From the NCBI GenBank assembly GCA_013289715.1, contig JABCZJ010000001.1, forward strand, positions 62,001 to 126,000: DNA of 64,000 nt, written 5' to 3'. The stretch's first letter is position 1; every line of letters starts with the position of its first letter. The notes under the pieces were generated by a model. The model was not told the origin of the DNA, ran no database searches, and saw nothing but the letters and a program-made list of their open reading frames with translations. A program made the translations under genes and the position numbers. Positions 23,588 through 32,700 of the stretch are shown piece after piece. The stretch is from Acidobacteriota bacterium. GTDB lineage: Bacteria > Acidobacteriota > Terriglobia > Acidiferrales > UBA7541.

Positions 23588-26110
23588 GTGCAGTCGCTGA
23601 TAGATTTCGTCGCGCAGTACGCGGCGCGCGGAAATGAAGTCGCGGTGCGCTACCGTCGCGGCTATCGCATGGAAACCTGGACGTACGCGCAAATCGCGCG
23701 GCTGGCTAAATGCGTGGCGCGCGAGCTGGAATTTCGCGGAGTCGGTAAAGGCGACGCGGTGCTGTTGTGGGGCGAAAACTCTCCGGAATGGATCATCGCG
23801 TTTTTCGGATGCCTGCTGCGTGGGGCAGTCACCGTGCCCATAGACCATGGCTCCACAGCGGAATTCGCCGCGCGCGTCGCTCGCGAAGTAAATGCCAAAT
23901 TAGTTTTTCGCAGCCGCGCGCTGCCGGATACTGGGCTGGCGGACCGTTCCATCATCCTGGAATCGCTTGCGGAGCCTCCGGCGCAGCGAGACTTATCTCC
24001 CTATGCCGCGCCTCCTCTGTCGCGCCAAGATATACTCGAGATCATCTTCACTTCCGGCACGACGGCGGAACCACGCGGCGTGGTGATTTCTCACGGCAAC
24101 GTGCTTGCCAACATCGAACCGGTCGAGCGCGAAATCCAGAAATATCTCCGTTACGAGCGCGTCTTTCATCCCTTGCGTTTTTTGAACCTGCTGCCGCTGA
24201 GCCACGTCTTTGGCCAGATGCTCGGTATATTTATTCCGTCGTTTTTGGCGGGCACCGTGGTCTTTATTGATTCGCTGAACCCTTCCGGCCTGATTGAGGT
24301 GATTCGCGACGAACGCATCTCGGTGCTGGTGGCGGTTCCGCGATTTATCGAATCGCTGCAGCGGGAAATCCAGCGCCGAATGGAACGTGACGGCCGAATG
24401 CAGCAATTTGACGAAAGTTTTGCGCGAGCGGAGAAGGAGCATTTTCTTCGGCGTTGGTGGCGATTCAGGCGAATCCATTCGCTTCTGGGCTGGAAATTCT
24501 GGGCGTTCATTTCAGGTGGAGCGGCGCTGCCTGAACAGGCGGAATCGTTCTGGAACCGCCTCGGGTATGCCGTGATTCAGGGATACGGCATGACAGAAAC
24601 CACTTCACTCATCAGCGTGAATCATCCCTTCCATTCGGCGAAAGGCTCGATCGGCAAAGTTTTCCCGGGTATGGAAGTTCGCCTTGACGAACATGGCGAA
24701 ATCCTGGTGCGCGGCGAGAACGTGGCGACCGCGTATCGCCAGCATGATCAGACGCAATCTGTGGCGGAATCCGACGGGTGGCTGCACACCGGAGACATTG
24801 GTGAAACGGGCGCGGATGGGCGCCTCTATTTCAAAGGCCGCAGAAAAAATGTGATCGTCACACCGGCTGGCATGAACATCTATCCCGAAGATTTGGAGAA
24901 AGCGGTTCGCCCGCAGGCTGGCGTGCGGGACTGCGTGGTGATCGGGATCGAACGCAGCGGCAATGCGGAGCCTTGCGCTGTGCTGTTGCTCGAAGATCCG
25001 CGGCAGGCGAACCAAGCGGCGCTGATCGAAAACGCCAATCGTTCGCTCGCGGAGCATCAAAAGATTCGCCACTGGTTTGCCTGGCCTGATCCCGATTTTC
25101 CGCGCACGCCGACTCTGAAGCCATTGCTCCCGCGCATTCGCGAGGTCGTCAATGCAAAACTTGATGCGGCGCCAGCCTCACAAGACGGCAACGGCTCGCT
25201 GGCCGCGCTTATCGCGCAAATCACCGGGCGCCCCGTCGCCGCCGATTCGCGCAACGCGACACTCGACGCCGACTTGCACATGACTTCGCTCGATCGCGTG
25301 GAGCTGATGAGCGCGCTCGAAAGCCGCTATCAGACGGAACTCAGCGACGTGCGTTTCAACGAAGTCACAACGGTTGGCCAACTGGAAAAACTTCTGACGG
25401 AATCTCCCGCCGCGCCTGTCGAACATCTATATCCCCGCTGGCCGCAAAACTGGCTCACTACCGCGGTGCGGCTAGCCACGTATTACCTGCTGGCATGGCC
25501 CGCGACGTACATTCTTGCCGCGCCGCGAATCCGGGGCGGCGAAAATCTGCGCGGATTGCGCGGGCCCTTCCTGGTGATCGCGAACCACATAACTTATCTC
25601 GACATCGCCTGGATACTGGCGGCGCTGCCCGCGTACTTGCGAAATCGCCTGGCAACCGCCATGCGCGCCGAACGCCTCGCCGAAATGCGGCGCCCGCCGA
25701 AGAGCATGAATCTGTTCAACCGCCTGCGCGAGCGGCTCGACTATATTCTGGCGCTGTCGCTCTTTAACGTGTTTCCCCTGCCGCAACGGTCCGGTTTTCT
25801 GAAGAGTTTTTCGTTTGCCGGTGACCTGGCGGATCGTGGTTGGAATGTTCTGGTGTTTCCGGAGGGCCATACAACCGAGGACGGGCGCATCGCTCCGTTC
25901 CGCGGGGGAGTTGGCCTGCTCGCGAAACAGCTGAACCTGCCTGTGGTGCCCATACGCCTTGCGGGACTTTTTGATTTACGGCAGGAAAATCGCATCCTGA
26001 CGCGCCCGGGACATGTGCAGGTGACGATCGGAAAACCGGTGCGCTTCTCCGCCGATCAGGACCCGAACGAAATTACGAAGGAACTGGAAAGGCGGGTGTC
26101 GCAGCTCTAG
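23588..26110 (+). CDS. AMP-ligase / ACP-like / PlsC acyltransferase fusion
   Basis: The 840-residue protein contains three modules. Residues about 1-510 are an acyl-CoA-synthetase-type adenylation domain (IIFTSGTTAEPRGVVISHGN phosphate loop near 154; QGYGMTETTSL; DGWLHTGDIG; KNVIVTPAGMNIYPEDLE). Residues about 535-620 resemble an acyl carrier domain, with Ser567 in TSLDRVEL at the phosphopantetheine position. Residues about 640-840 are a PlsC-type acyltransferase, with NHITYLD (666-672) and FPEG (757-760). It probably activates a fatty acid, loads it on the internal carrier and transfers it to a lysophospholipid or glycerol phosphate at the membrane. E. coli Aas has the acyltransferase first and no carrier domain, so the order here is reversed. 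The start is GTG 23588 with a weak ribosome site. Confidence 0.88.
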   Translation: MQSLIDFVAQYAARGNEVAVRYRRGYRMETWTYAQIARLAKCVARELEFRGVGKGDAVLLWGENSPEWIIAFFGCLLRGAVTVPIDHGSTAEFAARVAREVNAKLVFRSRALPDTGLADRSIILESLAEPPAQRDLSPYAAPPLSRQDILEIIFTSGTTAEPRGVVISHGNVLANIEPVEREIQKYLRYERVFHPLRFLNLLPLSHVFGQMLGIFIPSFLAGTVVFIDSLNPSGLIEVIRDERISVLVAVPRFIESLQREIQRRMERDGRMQQFDESFARAEKEHFLRRWWRFRRIHSLLGWKFWAFISGGAALPEQAESFWNRLGYAVIQGYGMTETTSLISVNHPFHSAKGSIGKVFPGMEVRLDEHGEILVRGENVATAYRQHDQTQSVAESDGWLHTGDIGETGADGRLYFKGRRKNVIVTPAGMNIYPEDLEKAVRPQAGVRDCVVIGIERSGNAEPCAVLLLEDPRQANQAALIENANRSLAEHQKIRHWFAWPDPDFPRTPTLKPLLPRIREVVNAKLDAAPASQDGNGSLAALIAQITGRPVAADSRNATLDADLHMTSLDRVELMSALESRYQTELSDVRFNEVTTVGQLEKLLTESPAAPVEHLYPRWPQNWLTTAVRLATYYLLAWPATYILAAPRIRGGENLRGLRGPFLVIANHITYLDIAWILAALPAYLRNRLATAMRAERLAEMRRPPKSMNLFNRLRERLDYILALSLFNVFPLPQRSGFLKSFSFAGDLADRGWNVLVFPEGHTTEDGRIAPFRGGVGLLAKQLNLPVVPIRLAGLFDLRQENRILTRPGHVQVTIGKPVRFSADQDPNEITKELERRVSQL

Positions 26111-26715
26111 TTCTTTTCCGATTCCGTACTGCTGCGATCGAGTGGAAACCGGCGAACCGCCAGCACGACCAGAATCAAGACGAGAAGAATCGCCAGGGAT
26201 GCCCATTTTTGGTGCAATACAAATTCCTTGGCCGCTGCTCCGTAGCGCACCGCCAGAAAACCTTCAGCGAAGAACAACGCTCCGCGACCCACGAATGTAC
26301 CCACCACAAAGGCAACGAACGGCACGCGAAAGACGCCTTGCGCGATCACGAACGGTTTGAAGGGAACAGGAAAAGGAGCGACAGCGGGCAGCAACACGGA
26401 CGTGAACGGATATTGCTGGACCCATTTCCGAATGCGGCCCGGCGGATGTCCTGCTTTCTTGCGGTAATATGCCTCGCCGGCTTTGCGCGCCAACGCATAA
26501 ATCCAGATGCACCCCGCGAGTGAGCCGAGCGCCGCCATCGCCGCGTAGTATGGCATGCGCAGCGGTTGCCGATTCGAGAGCTCCATGACAATCAGGTCTG
26601 TAACTAATGGAAGGGGCACGAAGGAAGAATCCATAAACGCCGCGAGCAGAATTCCTACTCCACCGAATGCGGGTAAAGTGGCCTTCACCCAGCCGCTAAC
26701 AGCAGGCCATTTCAA
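26107..26715 (-). CDS. DedA/VTT (YqaA-like) membrane protein
   Basis: The 202-residue protein has about five membrane helices and VTT-domain features: PLPLVTDLIVMELSNRQPLR near the start, an ALGSLAGCIWIYALARKAG glycine helix, and the re-entrant region FPVPFKPFVIAQGVFRVPF. DedA-family proteins are linked to lipid scrambling or undecaprenyl-phosphate recycling. The start reads as TTG 26715 without a good ribosome site; a GTG nearer the first helix is possible. The stop codon overlaps that of the convergent ligase-acyltransferase gene: both use the palindromic CTAG at 26107-26110. Confidence 0.82.
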   Translation of the reverse strand: MKWPAVSGWVKATLPAFGGVGILLAAFMDSSFVPLPLVTDLIVMELSNRQPLRMPYYAAMAALGSLAGCIWIYALARKAGEAYYRKKAGHPPGRIRKWVQQYPFTSVLLPAVAPFPVPFKPFVIAQGVFRVPFVAFVVGTFVGRGALFFAEGFLAVRYGAAAKEFVLHQKWASLAILLVLILVVLAVRRFPLDRSSTESEKN

Positions 26716-26760
26716 ATTCTGGTGGCTCCGTACATCGCTCGCGCGGTAATAAAAGCAGGC

Positions 26761-27600
26761 CTACGGTTGCTTGTCTTTTTTCTTGCGAAGATCGGGCCAG
26801 AATTCTTTTACCAGATATGTCGCCACGTCCCATCCCATCTGCGTGCCCCACACGGTCGCCACGTTTCCGAAACTGCGCTCGCTCTGTGGGTGGTACGCGT
26901 AGGTCGAAATAGCGGCGGCGCTGCTCGCTCCCAAAAGTTCGGAGTAGTTAAATTGCGTCTGGCCGGAATCGGAGCGGGTGAGCACTACGCGGCTGATGGC
27001 ATGCACTGCGCGCTTGCGAAATCCGCCCTGACCCATTTGGTAGTAACGCGGATCCTGATGCAGCACAGAGGGAAAAACCGCGTAGGCCATAAAATTCTCG
27101 ATCGCGTTGTCCCCGTAGGCCGTGCCATAGCGCTTGGCGTATCCCTGCGCGCCCTGCCCGTACGAGGGGTCGCTGTCGCTGGCCTGCCCCAACCCAGCGA
27201 CGAAACCTACTAGAACGAACTCCATCGGATCGTAGATGCCGCGCGCGACCAATTTGAATTTCTGCCCCGCAGTCAGCGGAGGAACATTTTCGGCATTTTC
27301 AACGGTGAGGAAATTGGGCAGCGCCCAAAAAAGGCGGTCATGCGAGGTGTCGCGCTGCTGTGCCGGAGCTTGCTGTTGCGGGGTCTGCTGTGGCTGAGAC
27401 GTCGTCTGCGGTGGGTTTGATTTTTCTTGCTCAGCTTTTAGCTGAGCGAGAGGCCCGGGGGTTAACGTTACCTTGGAAAAGAGGTACGGCTGAGCGGAAG
27501 GCAGCCCAGTCATTTCTTGCGCGGTGGATGACGCGGCCAGGGGACCCGTCGCAAGCATCCAGCAAATAACGAAAAACACCGGAATTCGTCCGGGAAGCAC
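26761..27600 (-). CDS. Secreted conserved protein of unknown function
   Basis: The 279-residue protein starts at GTG 27600, with GGAGGGA about 9 bases before it. It has a signal peptide (IPVFFVICWMLATGPLAASS) and a Gln/Pro-rich linker at about 60-85 (QPQQTPQQQAPAQQ). A conserved-looking domain then contains FLTVENAENVPPLTAGQKFK, VFPSVLHQDPRYYQMGQGGF and a C-terminal YAYHPQSERSFGNVATVWG. I recall this pattern from acidobacterial exported proteins but cannot name a function. No catalytic motif is visible. The repeated aromatic-glycine segments could indicate an outer-membrane association. Confidence 0.75.
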   Translation of the reverse strand: MLPGRIPVFFVICWMLATGPLAASSTAQEMTGLPSAQPYLFSKVTLTPGPLAQLKAEQEKSNPPQTTSQPQQTPQQQAPAQQRDTSHDRLFWALPNFLTVENAENVPPLTAGQKFKLVARGIYDPMEFVLVGFVAGLGQASDSDPSYGQGAQGYAKRYGTAYGDNAIENFMAYAVFPSVLHQDPRYYQMGQGGFRKRAVHAISRVVLTRSDSGQTQFNYSELLGASSAAAISTYAYHPQSERSFGNVATVWGTQMGWDVATYLVKEFWPDLRKKKDKQP

Positions 27601-27918
27601 CGTCCGATTCCCTCCACCCAGGAATTGCCATTGTATTCCATATATAGATGCACGCGGGGTAATAAAAGTAGCATGCCCTGCGTATCTTTATTAATTGCGT
27701 CGGCCCGGTAAGCCCAACTTTTTGTCACGCAACCTGTAACCGTTTGCCGTGCTGATGAATCGAATGCAAAAGTTCCAGGGCCGGGGGGCCTTGCCTAGAA
27801 GAAGTGTTCGCTGCCGTACTAACTCGCGGGCACGTAAGGGGCATACTACCGGGACATTGGACAGCGTGGCTGCCGGGCGCGACAGTCACGCCAATTCTTG
27901 ACGTTCAAGGAGGAGATC
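27601..27918. other. Divergent intergenic region
   Basis: About 318 bp between the minus-strand secreted protein and the plus-strand radical SAM gene. It must hold both promoters, but I see no strong -35/-10 pair. The plus-strand end carries CAAGGAGGAGATC, the ribosome site of the radical SAM gene. No gene is supported. Confidence 0.4.
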
Positions 27919-29226
27919 ATGTCCGATCATCATCAACCGCTTCCCACCGTTCCTTCATATCCGTTCCGACTTGATGTACCGCTGCACAAACTACTACAGG
28001 AATCCCCTGAAAAACACACGCCGCAATCCTCCAAGGAAAAAAAGACGCTGCCCACTCCTGTTTTTCCATCGCAACCCGAACTTTTTCACGAGCTGGACGC
28101 TGACGATGTCGCCGCGCACGATCAAGTGCTACACACCGGCAAGAGGCACTGGCCGGCGTCGCGGATTTTCAAAAACATGCGCGGCTGGATGCTTCCCTAT
28201 TTCAAATCGCGCATTCTGCCCGGAGATTTCCAGCCGATCATTGCGTATCTTTTCACGGAGTGGAAATGCAATCTGGACTGCCACTACTGTTGGTCGTATG
28301 ACAATCGTGTCAAGGGCATGACCGAAGACACCGCCCGTCGCGCCATTGATTGGCTGAATGACACGCCGTGCCGCGTGCTGGCTCCCACTGGCGGCGAACC
28401 CCTGGTGCGCCCAGATTTTGTGCACAAGGTCGTCTACTACGCGGCGAAGAAAGACTTTTGGGTCTATCTTGCCACCAACGCGCGCTTGCTGCGTCCTGAT
28501 GTGATCGATCGCCTCACTGACGCGGGCATTGCCACCATCAATTTCGCGGTGGATACCATCAAGGAAAAGCCTGGCCTGCCGAAAGCGTTCGAGCACGTGA
28601 GTTCCTACTTCGACTACCTGGTGCGGCGCCAGTATCGCTACGGCTACACCGTCTTCTTCAATACAAATATCTGCCGCACGAACATCGAAGACGTGAAGCA
28701 GCTGGTGGAGGTCGCTCACGACAACGGCATCTCGCTCACTTTTCACATCAACGAAGCGCCGATGATGGAACAGCCACACTTCAAGCATCTCGACGCCAAC
28801 GACACTTATATCCGGCCCGAGGATTTTCCGATAGTGGATGATTTACTCGATTGGCTGATCGACAAGCAGCGCCAGGGCTACAAGATGGTGGACTCCATTA
28901 CGCGCTTACAGAACATGAAGGGATTCATGCGCGGCGTCGGAGAACACTGGGGCTGCCGCGCCGGCCAAAACTGGCTGATCATCCGCACCGACGGCACGCT
29001 TGCGCCGTGCTTCCCGATGTACAACGCGGGATACGATTGGGGCACGGTGGAAAATCAGAAATTCGATTTGAAGCAGCTCGGCGAGATGAAGCAGGGTTGC
29101 GAGCCTCACTGCTTCTCGACGCTCGGTTACAATGTGGCGTACTGCTACGACGCTGCTCGCGTGGCGAAGTGGCTGCTGAAACAGGCGAGCCACGGGTTCC
29201 AGGGCGTGACGGGAAGTTTCGAGTAA
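27919..29226 (+). CDS. Radical SAM protein with SPASM-like C-terminus
   Basis: The 435-residue protein starts at ATG 27919 after AAGGAGGAGATC; a TTG 21 bases earlier lies upstream of that site. The radical SAM cluster motif CNLDCHYC gives Cys117, Cys121 and Cys124, with the GGEPLVRPDF SAM-binding segment after it. The C-terminal part has GCRAGQNWLIIRTDGTLAPC and several further cysteines (CEPHC, AYCYD), which may bind an auxiliary iron-sulfur cluster as in SPASM/Twitch proteins. No peptide precursor gene is visible beside it. The reaction is unknown; peptide or cofactor modification is possible. Confidence 0.88.
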   Translation: MSDHHQPLPTVPSYPFRLDVPLHKLLQESPEKHTPQSSKEKKTLPTPVFPSQPELFHELDADDVAAHDQVLHTGKRHWPASRIFKNMRGWMLPYFKSRILPGDFQPIIAYLFTEWKCNLDCHYCWSYDNRVKGMTEDTARRAIDWLNDTPCRVLAPTGGEPLVRPDFVHKVVYYAAKKDFWVYLATNARLLRPDVIDRLTDAGIATINFAVDTIKEKPGLPKAFEHVSSYFDYLVRRQYRYGYTVFFNTNICRTNIEDVKQLVEVAHDNGISLTFHINEAPMMEQPHFKHLDANDTYIRPEDFPIVDDLLDWLIDKQRQGYKMVDSITRLQNMKGFMRGVGEHWGCRAGQNWLIIRTDGTLAPCFPMYNAGYDWGTVENQKFDLKQLGEMKQGCEPHCFSTLGYNVAYCYDAARVAKWLLKQASHGFQGVTGSFE

Positions 29227-29295
29227 GCGCGGGGCGAACCGGGGCCGGTCCCTGGAAGAGGAACTGCCGCGCCTGCGTGCGAATGAGGTGCAGTG

Positions 29296-29396
29296 GATGT
29301 CATCCCGAACCCGCGACAGCAGGTGAGGGATCTGCGGTTCACGCAAACGTCAGGGAAAAAGCAGATTCCTCGGGCAAACTACGCCCTGGGAATGAC
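29296..29396. repeat. REP-like dispersed intergenic element
   Basis: GTCATCCCGAACCCGCGACA then GAGGGATCTGCGGTTC, followed about 40 bp later by AAGCAGATTCCTCGGGCAAA and CCCTGGGAATGACA, form imperfect inverted halves (GGGATCTGC / GCAGATTCC; TCATCCC / GGAATGA). I recall similar elements between genes in acidobacterial genomes. Only one copy is seen in this window. Confidence 0.45.
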
Positions 29397-29449
29397 AGCC
29401 TTCTTGGTTTCTTCGTCAGAGAGTCGAGCCACCCGTGCGGAGTGGCCTG

Positions 29450-30412
29450 CTAGAGATTTTTCCAAGCCACCGAAGCGGCGCCGAGCAGCGGGCACTCCTC
29501 GTTCAGTACGACGTGGATGGGAATTTGCACAAGGAACGATTCAAGCTTTTCCTTGTGCTTTACGGCGGCGACGAATTTTCCGTTTTTCAGCTTGGGCAGC
29601 ACTTTCAAGGCAATTCCGCCCGCGATGTAAATGCCGCCGCGCGCCATTGTACGCAACGCCAGGTTGCCTGCTTCCGAGCCGTAGATTTCCACCCACAGAT
29701 CCAGCGTCGCGGCGCACACCGGGCATTCGCCGCTCAGTCCGCGGCGCGTGATTTCCGGCGCGGGATCCTCGCCGTCATCATCGAATCCTGGATGCCGCAC
29801 GTCTGGATTCAGGAATTCATGCACGCGCTGAAAACCACCGCCGGACAAAATCGTCTCCACGCTGACGCAATCCTGGCGCGTATTCAGGAACTTCCACAGG
29901 TCGGCTTGCTGCGAAGTGTTCGGAGCAAAATCTGCGTGACCGGCTTCCGTTGCCATGGGAACGTGCCGATGGCCGTCCCAGAAAAGTATGCCTTCGCCAA
30001 GACCCGTGCCAGCTGCGATCACGATTTGCGTCGAGTGTGGCGAGGGCACTCCGGCGTGCAGCGTTTCCAGTTCGCCAGGTTCCAATACGCCGATGCCGTA
30101 GGCCGCGGCTTCGACGTCGTTCACCAGGCGCACGTGATTCAAGTGCAGATGCGTCGCGACGCTCGCGCCATCCACGACCCAGGGAAAATTCGTCGCCTGC
30201 ACGCGATTGTTGACTACCGGACCGGCGATTCCGAAAGACGCCGCGGTGATTTTCGCTCCTGCACCGTTCAAAAAATCGCTGGTGATTTCTTCCAGGCCGG
30301 AATGTTGCTGCGTGGCATAACGCCTGTCGGCGACGCGGACCAGCTTCCCCGCCTTTATATCGAAGAGACCGAGATTCGCCTTGGTCCCTCCCAGGTCGCC
30401 CGCCAAAATCAT
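29450..30412 (-). CDS. glk: Glucokinase
   Basis: The 320-residue protein has the ROK/GLK phosphate motif DLGGTKANLGLFD at the N-terminus, the LVNDVEAAAYGI catalytic segment with its Asp, the AAGTGLGEGILFW adenosine-phosphate motif, the ATEAGHADFAP segment and the C-terminal GGIYIAGGIALKVLP motif. It phosphorylates glucose with ATP. GGAGG stands 5 bases before the ATG. It lies 53 bases after zwf in the same direction, so glucose 6-phosphate made here can enter the zwf reaction encoded in the same unit. Confidence 0.93.
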   Translation of the reverse strand: MILAGDLGGTKANLGLFDIKAGKLVRVADRRYATQQHSGLEEITSDFLNGAGAKITAASFGIAGPVVNNRVQATNFPWVVDGASVATHLHLNHVRLVNDVEAAAYGIGVLEPGELETLHAGVPSPHSTQIVIAAGTGLGEGILFWDGHRHVPMATEAGHADFAPNTSQQADLWKFLNTRQDCVSVETILSGGGFQRVHEFLNPDVRHPGFDDDGEDPAPEITRRGLSGECPVCAATLDLWVEIYGSEAGNLALRTMARGGIYIAGGIALKVLPKLKNGKFVAAVKHKEKLESFLVQIPIHVVLNEECPLLGAASVAWKNL

Positions 30413-30465
30413 TTAGGCCTCCGAGCTAGAAAATCGACCGTGCCGTGCATGGACACGAGAATTGC

Positions 30466-32007
30466 CTACAGCGGGCGCCAATGGCGGCCGTCAATAGCCG
30501 CCAAATCTTCCACCGCCCGCGGGCCGTCGCTACCGGCCGGATAATTCGGGAAAGGCGGCGGCGAGGCATTCTTCCATGCTTCCAGGATTGGGTCCACCAA
30601 TGTCCAGGCGGCCTCGACGCTATCAGCGCGGTCAAACAGCGTGGCATCGCCACGGATGCAATCATTAATAAGGGTGGCGTAAGCGGGGCGCGAGCCGCCG
30701 CCGAACGCATCTTTATATTTGAAATCCATGGTCACGGGCTGAATGCGCATCTGCGCTCCCGGCGATTTTGCGCCGAAGGAGAGCGAGATACCTTCGTTGG
30801 GCTGAATGTTCAGAACGAGCGAGTTGGTTTCGTTGCTCTCGCCGCGAAAGACCATGTGTGGCGCGCTCTTGAATTGGATCGCGACTTCGGTGAGCGGCTG
30901 CGCCAGGCGTTTGCCGGTGCGCAAATAGAATGGCACGCCGCTCCAGCGCCAGTTGTCTACGTGTAACTTCAACGCCACGAACGTATCCGTCGCGGAATCC
31001 GGCTTCACTCCCGGCTCCTGGCGATATCCCGGAACCGGCTTTCCACCTACCTGGCCGGGGCCGTATTGGCCGCGGATCACGTCTTTCCAAACCGATTCCT
31101 TAGTGAACGGCCGGATGGATTGCAGAACCTTAATCTTTTCGTTGCGCACGGCGGTGGCATCGAACGTTGCCGGTGCTTCCATGGCGGTCAGCGAAGTGAG
31201 CTGCAGCACATGGCTCTGAATCATATCGCGCAGCGCGCCCGCCGACTCATAGAATGCCGCGCGGCGTTCGACGCCCAGCTCTTCGGCGGCAGTAATCTGG
31301 ACGCTGTCAATATAGTTGCGATTCCACAGAGGCTCGAAGATACCGTTGCCGAAACGGAAGACCAGCATATTCTGCACGGTTTCTTTGCCTAGATAGTGGT
31401 CAATGCGGTACACCTGCGATTCGTCGAATGCTTCCAGGACTTTTTTATTCAATTCCTTCGCTGATTCCAAATCGTGCCCAAACGGTTTTTCGATGATGAT
31501 GCGCGCCCAGGATTTTTCGCTCTTCGGTTTGTTCAGGCCGGCCTTCTTGAGTTGTTCGATCACGTGCGAATAAACTTCCGGAGGTGTGGCCAGATAGAAA
31601 AGGCGATTGCCGCCGAGCTGGCCTTCGCTATCCAGTTCTTCCAGGCGCTGCGCCAAGCGACGGAACGCTTCGGGATCGTCATAGTTCCCTGAAAAATAGC
31701 GCAGACATTTCAGGAATTCGGACTTTTTGCTGTCTTGTGCGCCTGCTTGGTTTCCTGTGGGCAGGAATTCGCCGGCCTTCTGGGTGAAATCGTTGTCAGT
31801 CATTTCCGTGCGCGCGAAACCCAACAGACGAAACCGTGGCCCCAGACAAGCATGGAATGAAAGATCGTAAAGCGCGGGCAGAAGTTTGCGGCGCGCCAGA
31901 TCGCCCGACGCACCAAACATCACAATGGCGCAAGGATCGGAAGGAACTTCGCAGAAGAAACCACCTGCTGGTGCACTCTCGGAAGCAACGACTGCTTTCG
32001 TATTCAT
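30466..32007 (-). CDS. zwf: Glucose-6-phosphate 1-dehydrogenase
   Basis: The 513-residue enzyme has the NADP-binding GASGDLARRKLLPALYDL motif and the substrate-binding active-site segment RIDHYLGKETVQN. It also has the conserved GVPFYLRTGKRL strand. It oxidises glucose 6-phosphate to 6-phosphogluconolactone. The first 20 residues are a variable extension before the Rossmann strand. It is the promoter-proximal gene of a zwf-glk unit; no gnd or pgl gene is near. Confidence 0.96.
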   Translation of the reverse strand: MNTKAVVASESAPAGGFFCEVPSDPCAIVMFGASGDLARRKLLPALYDLSFHACLGPRFRLLGFARTEMTDNDFTQKAGEFLPTGNQAGAQDSKKSEFLKCLRYFSGNYDDPEAFRRLAQRLEELDSEGQLGGNRLFYLATPPEVYSHVIEQLKKAGLNKPKSEKSWARIIIEKPFGHDLESAKELNKKVLEAFDESQVYRIDHYLGKETVQNMLVFRFGNGIFEPLWNRNYIDSVQITAAEELGVERRAAFYESAGALRDMIQSHVLQLTSLTAMEAPATFDATAVRNEKIKVLQSIRPFTKESVWKDVIRGQYGPGQVGGKPVPGYRQEPGVKPDSATDTFVALKLHVDNWRWSGVPFYLRTGKRLAQPLTEVAIQFKSAPHMVFRGESNETNSLVLNIQPNEGISLSFGAKSPGAQMRIQPVTMDFKYKDAFGGGSRPAYATLINDCIRGDATLFDRADSVEAAWTLVDPILEAWKNASPPPFPNYPAGSDGPRAVEDLAAIDGRHWRPL

Positions 32008-32222
32008 GATGACGTTCCCGGTGGTCCGGCGCTATCCGGCCGGACTCACGCTCATGTTTTATTAAAACAACAGCCCTTCCACAAGAGCCTATCACAACTC
32101 TACGGATGCCCTGCTACAGGACATCGGTGCGGGCCGGTTTCGCCGTTCGCCGGGTCCTCAACTGGAATTTCACCCGCCGATGCAGTATCTTGAATTGCAG
32201 CACAGTCTGCAAGGAGACGTCC

Positions 32223-32570
32223 ATGGCCGACGAGAAAAATTCAGGAAATCCGGGAGCTGCTGCCTCGGCGCAAGCCGCGCCGCAAACTCCACATATCGTG
32301 AAGTGCGTAAAATTCGGCCGGGAAATGCCGGGACTGGATCGCATTCCGTGGAAAGGCGAAATCGGCAAGCGCGTTTACGACAACGTCTCGAAGGAAGCCT
32401 GGAAGCTGTGGGTGGAACATTCCAAGATGCTGATGAATGAGTTTCGCTTGAATCCCTTGGATCCGAAATCGCAACAGGTGATGGAAGAGCAGATGGAAAC
32501 CTATTTCTTCGGCGAAGGCGCGAAACTGCCGGACAGCTACGTACCTCCCAAGCACTCGCAGGAATCGTAA
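32223..32570 (+). CDS. yggX: YggX-type Fe(II)-trafficking / oxidative damage protection protein
   Basis: The 115-residue protein starts at ATG 32223 behind AAGGAGA. After an Ala/Pro-rich extension of about 25 residues comes the YggX fold: VKCVKFGREMPGLDRIPWKG with the conserved Cys near the N-terminus, IGKRVYDNVSKEAWKLWVEH, and LMNEFRLNPLDPKSQQVMEE followed by the YFFGEG end. E. coli YggX is about 91 residues, so both ends are longer here. The family protects iron-sulfur enzymes and labile iron. Its position directly upstream of aconitase, a labile Fe-S enzyme, fits that role. Confidence 0.85.
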   Translation: MADEKNSGNPGAAASAQAAPQTPHIVKCVKFGREMPGLDRIPWKGEIGKRVYDNVSKEAWKLWVEHSKMLMNEFRLNPLDPKSQQVMEEQMETYFFGEGAKLPDSYVPPKHSQES

Positions 32571-32700
32571 GCAGCTCCCTGCCGCATCACGGCTTCAGCG
32601 CATGCGCACATTGCCACGCCCGAGCGCGAAATTCGCGCCAGAACCCGGACCGTAGTGCGCTAAAATGGAGAGTTCGGAAGAGAGGAGAATTAATCCCCGC

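Noticed and set aside
27781..27796. GG-rich stretch CCGGGGGGCCTTGCC as a sigma-54 site
   Set aside because: The GG and GC are not 10 bases apart in any register that keeps the conserved flanks.
29435..30544. 369-codon plus-strand frame
   Set aside because: Antisense to glk, with no domain pattern; glk is well supported by motifs and ribosome site.
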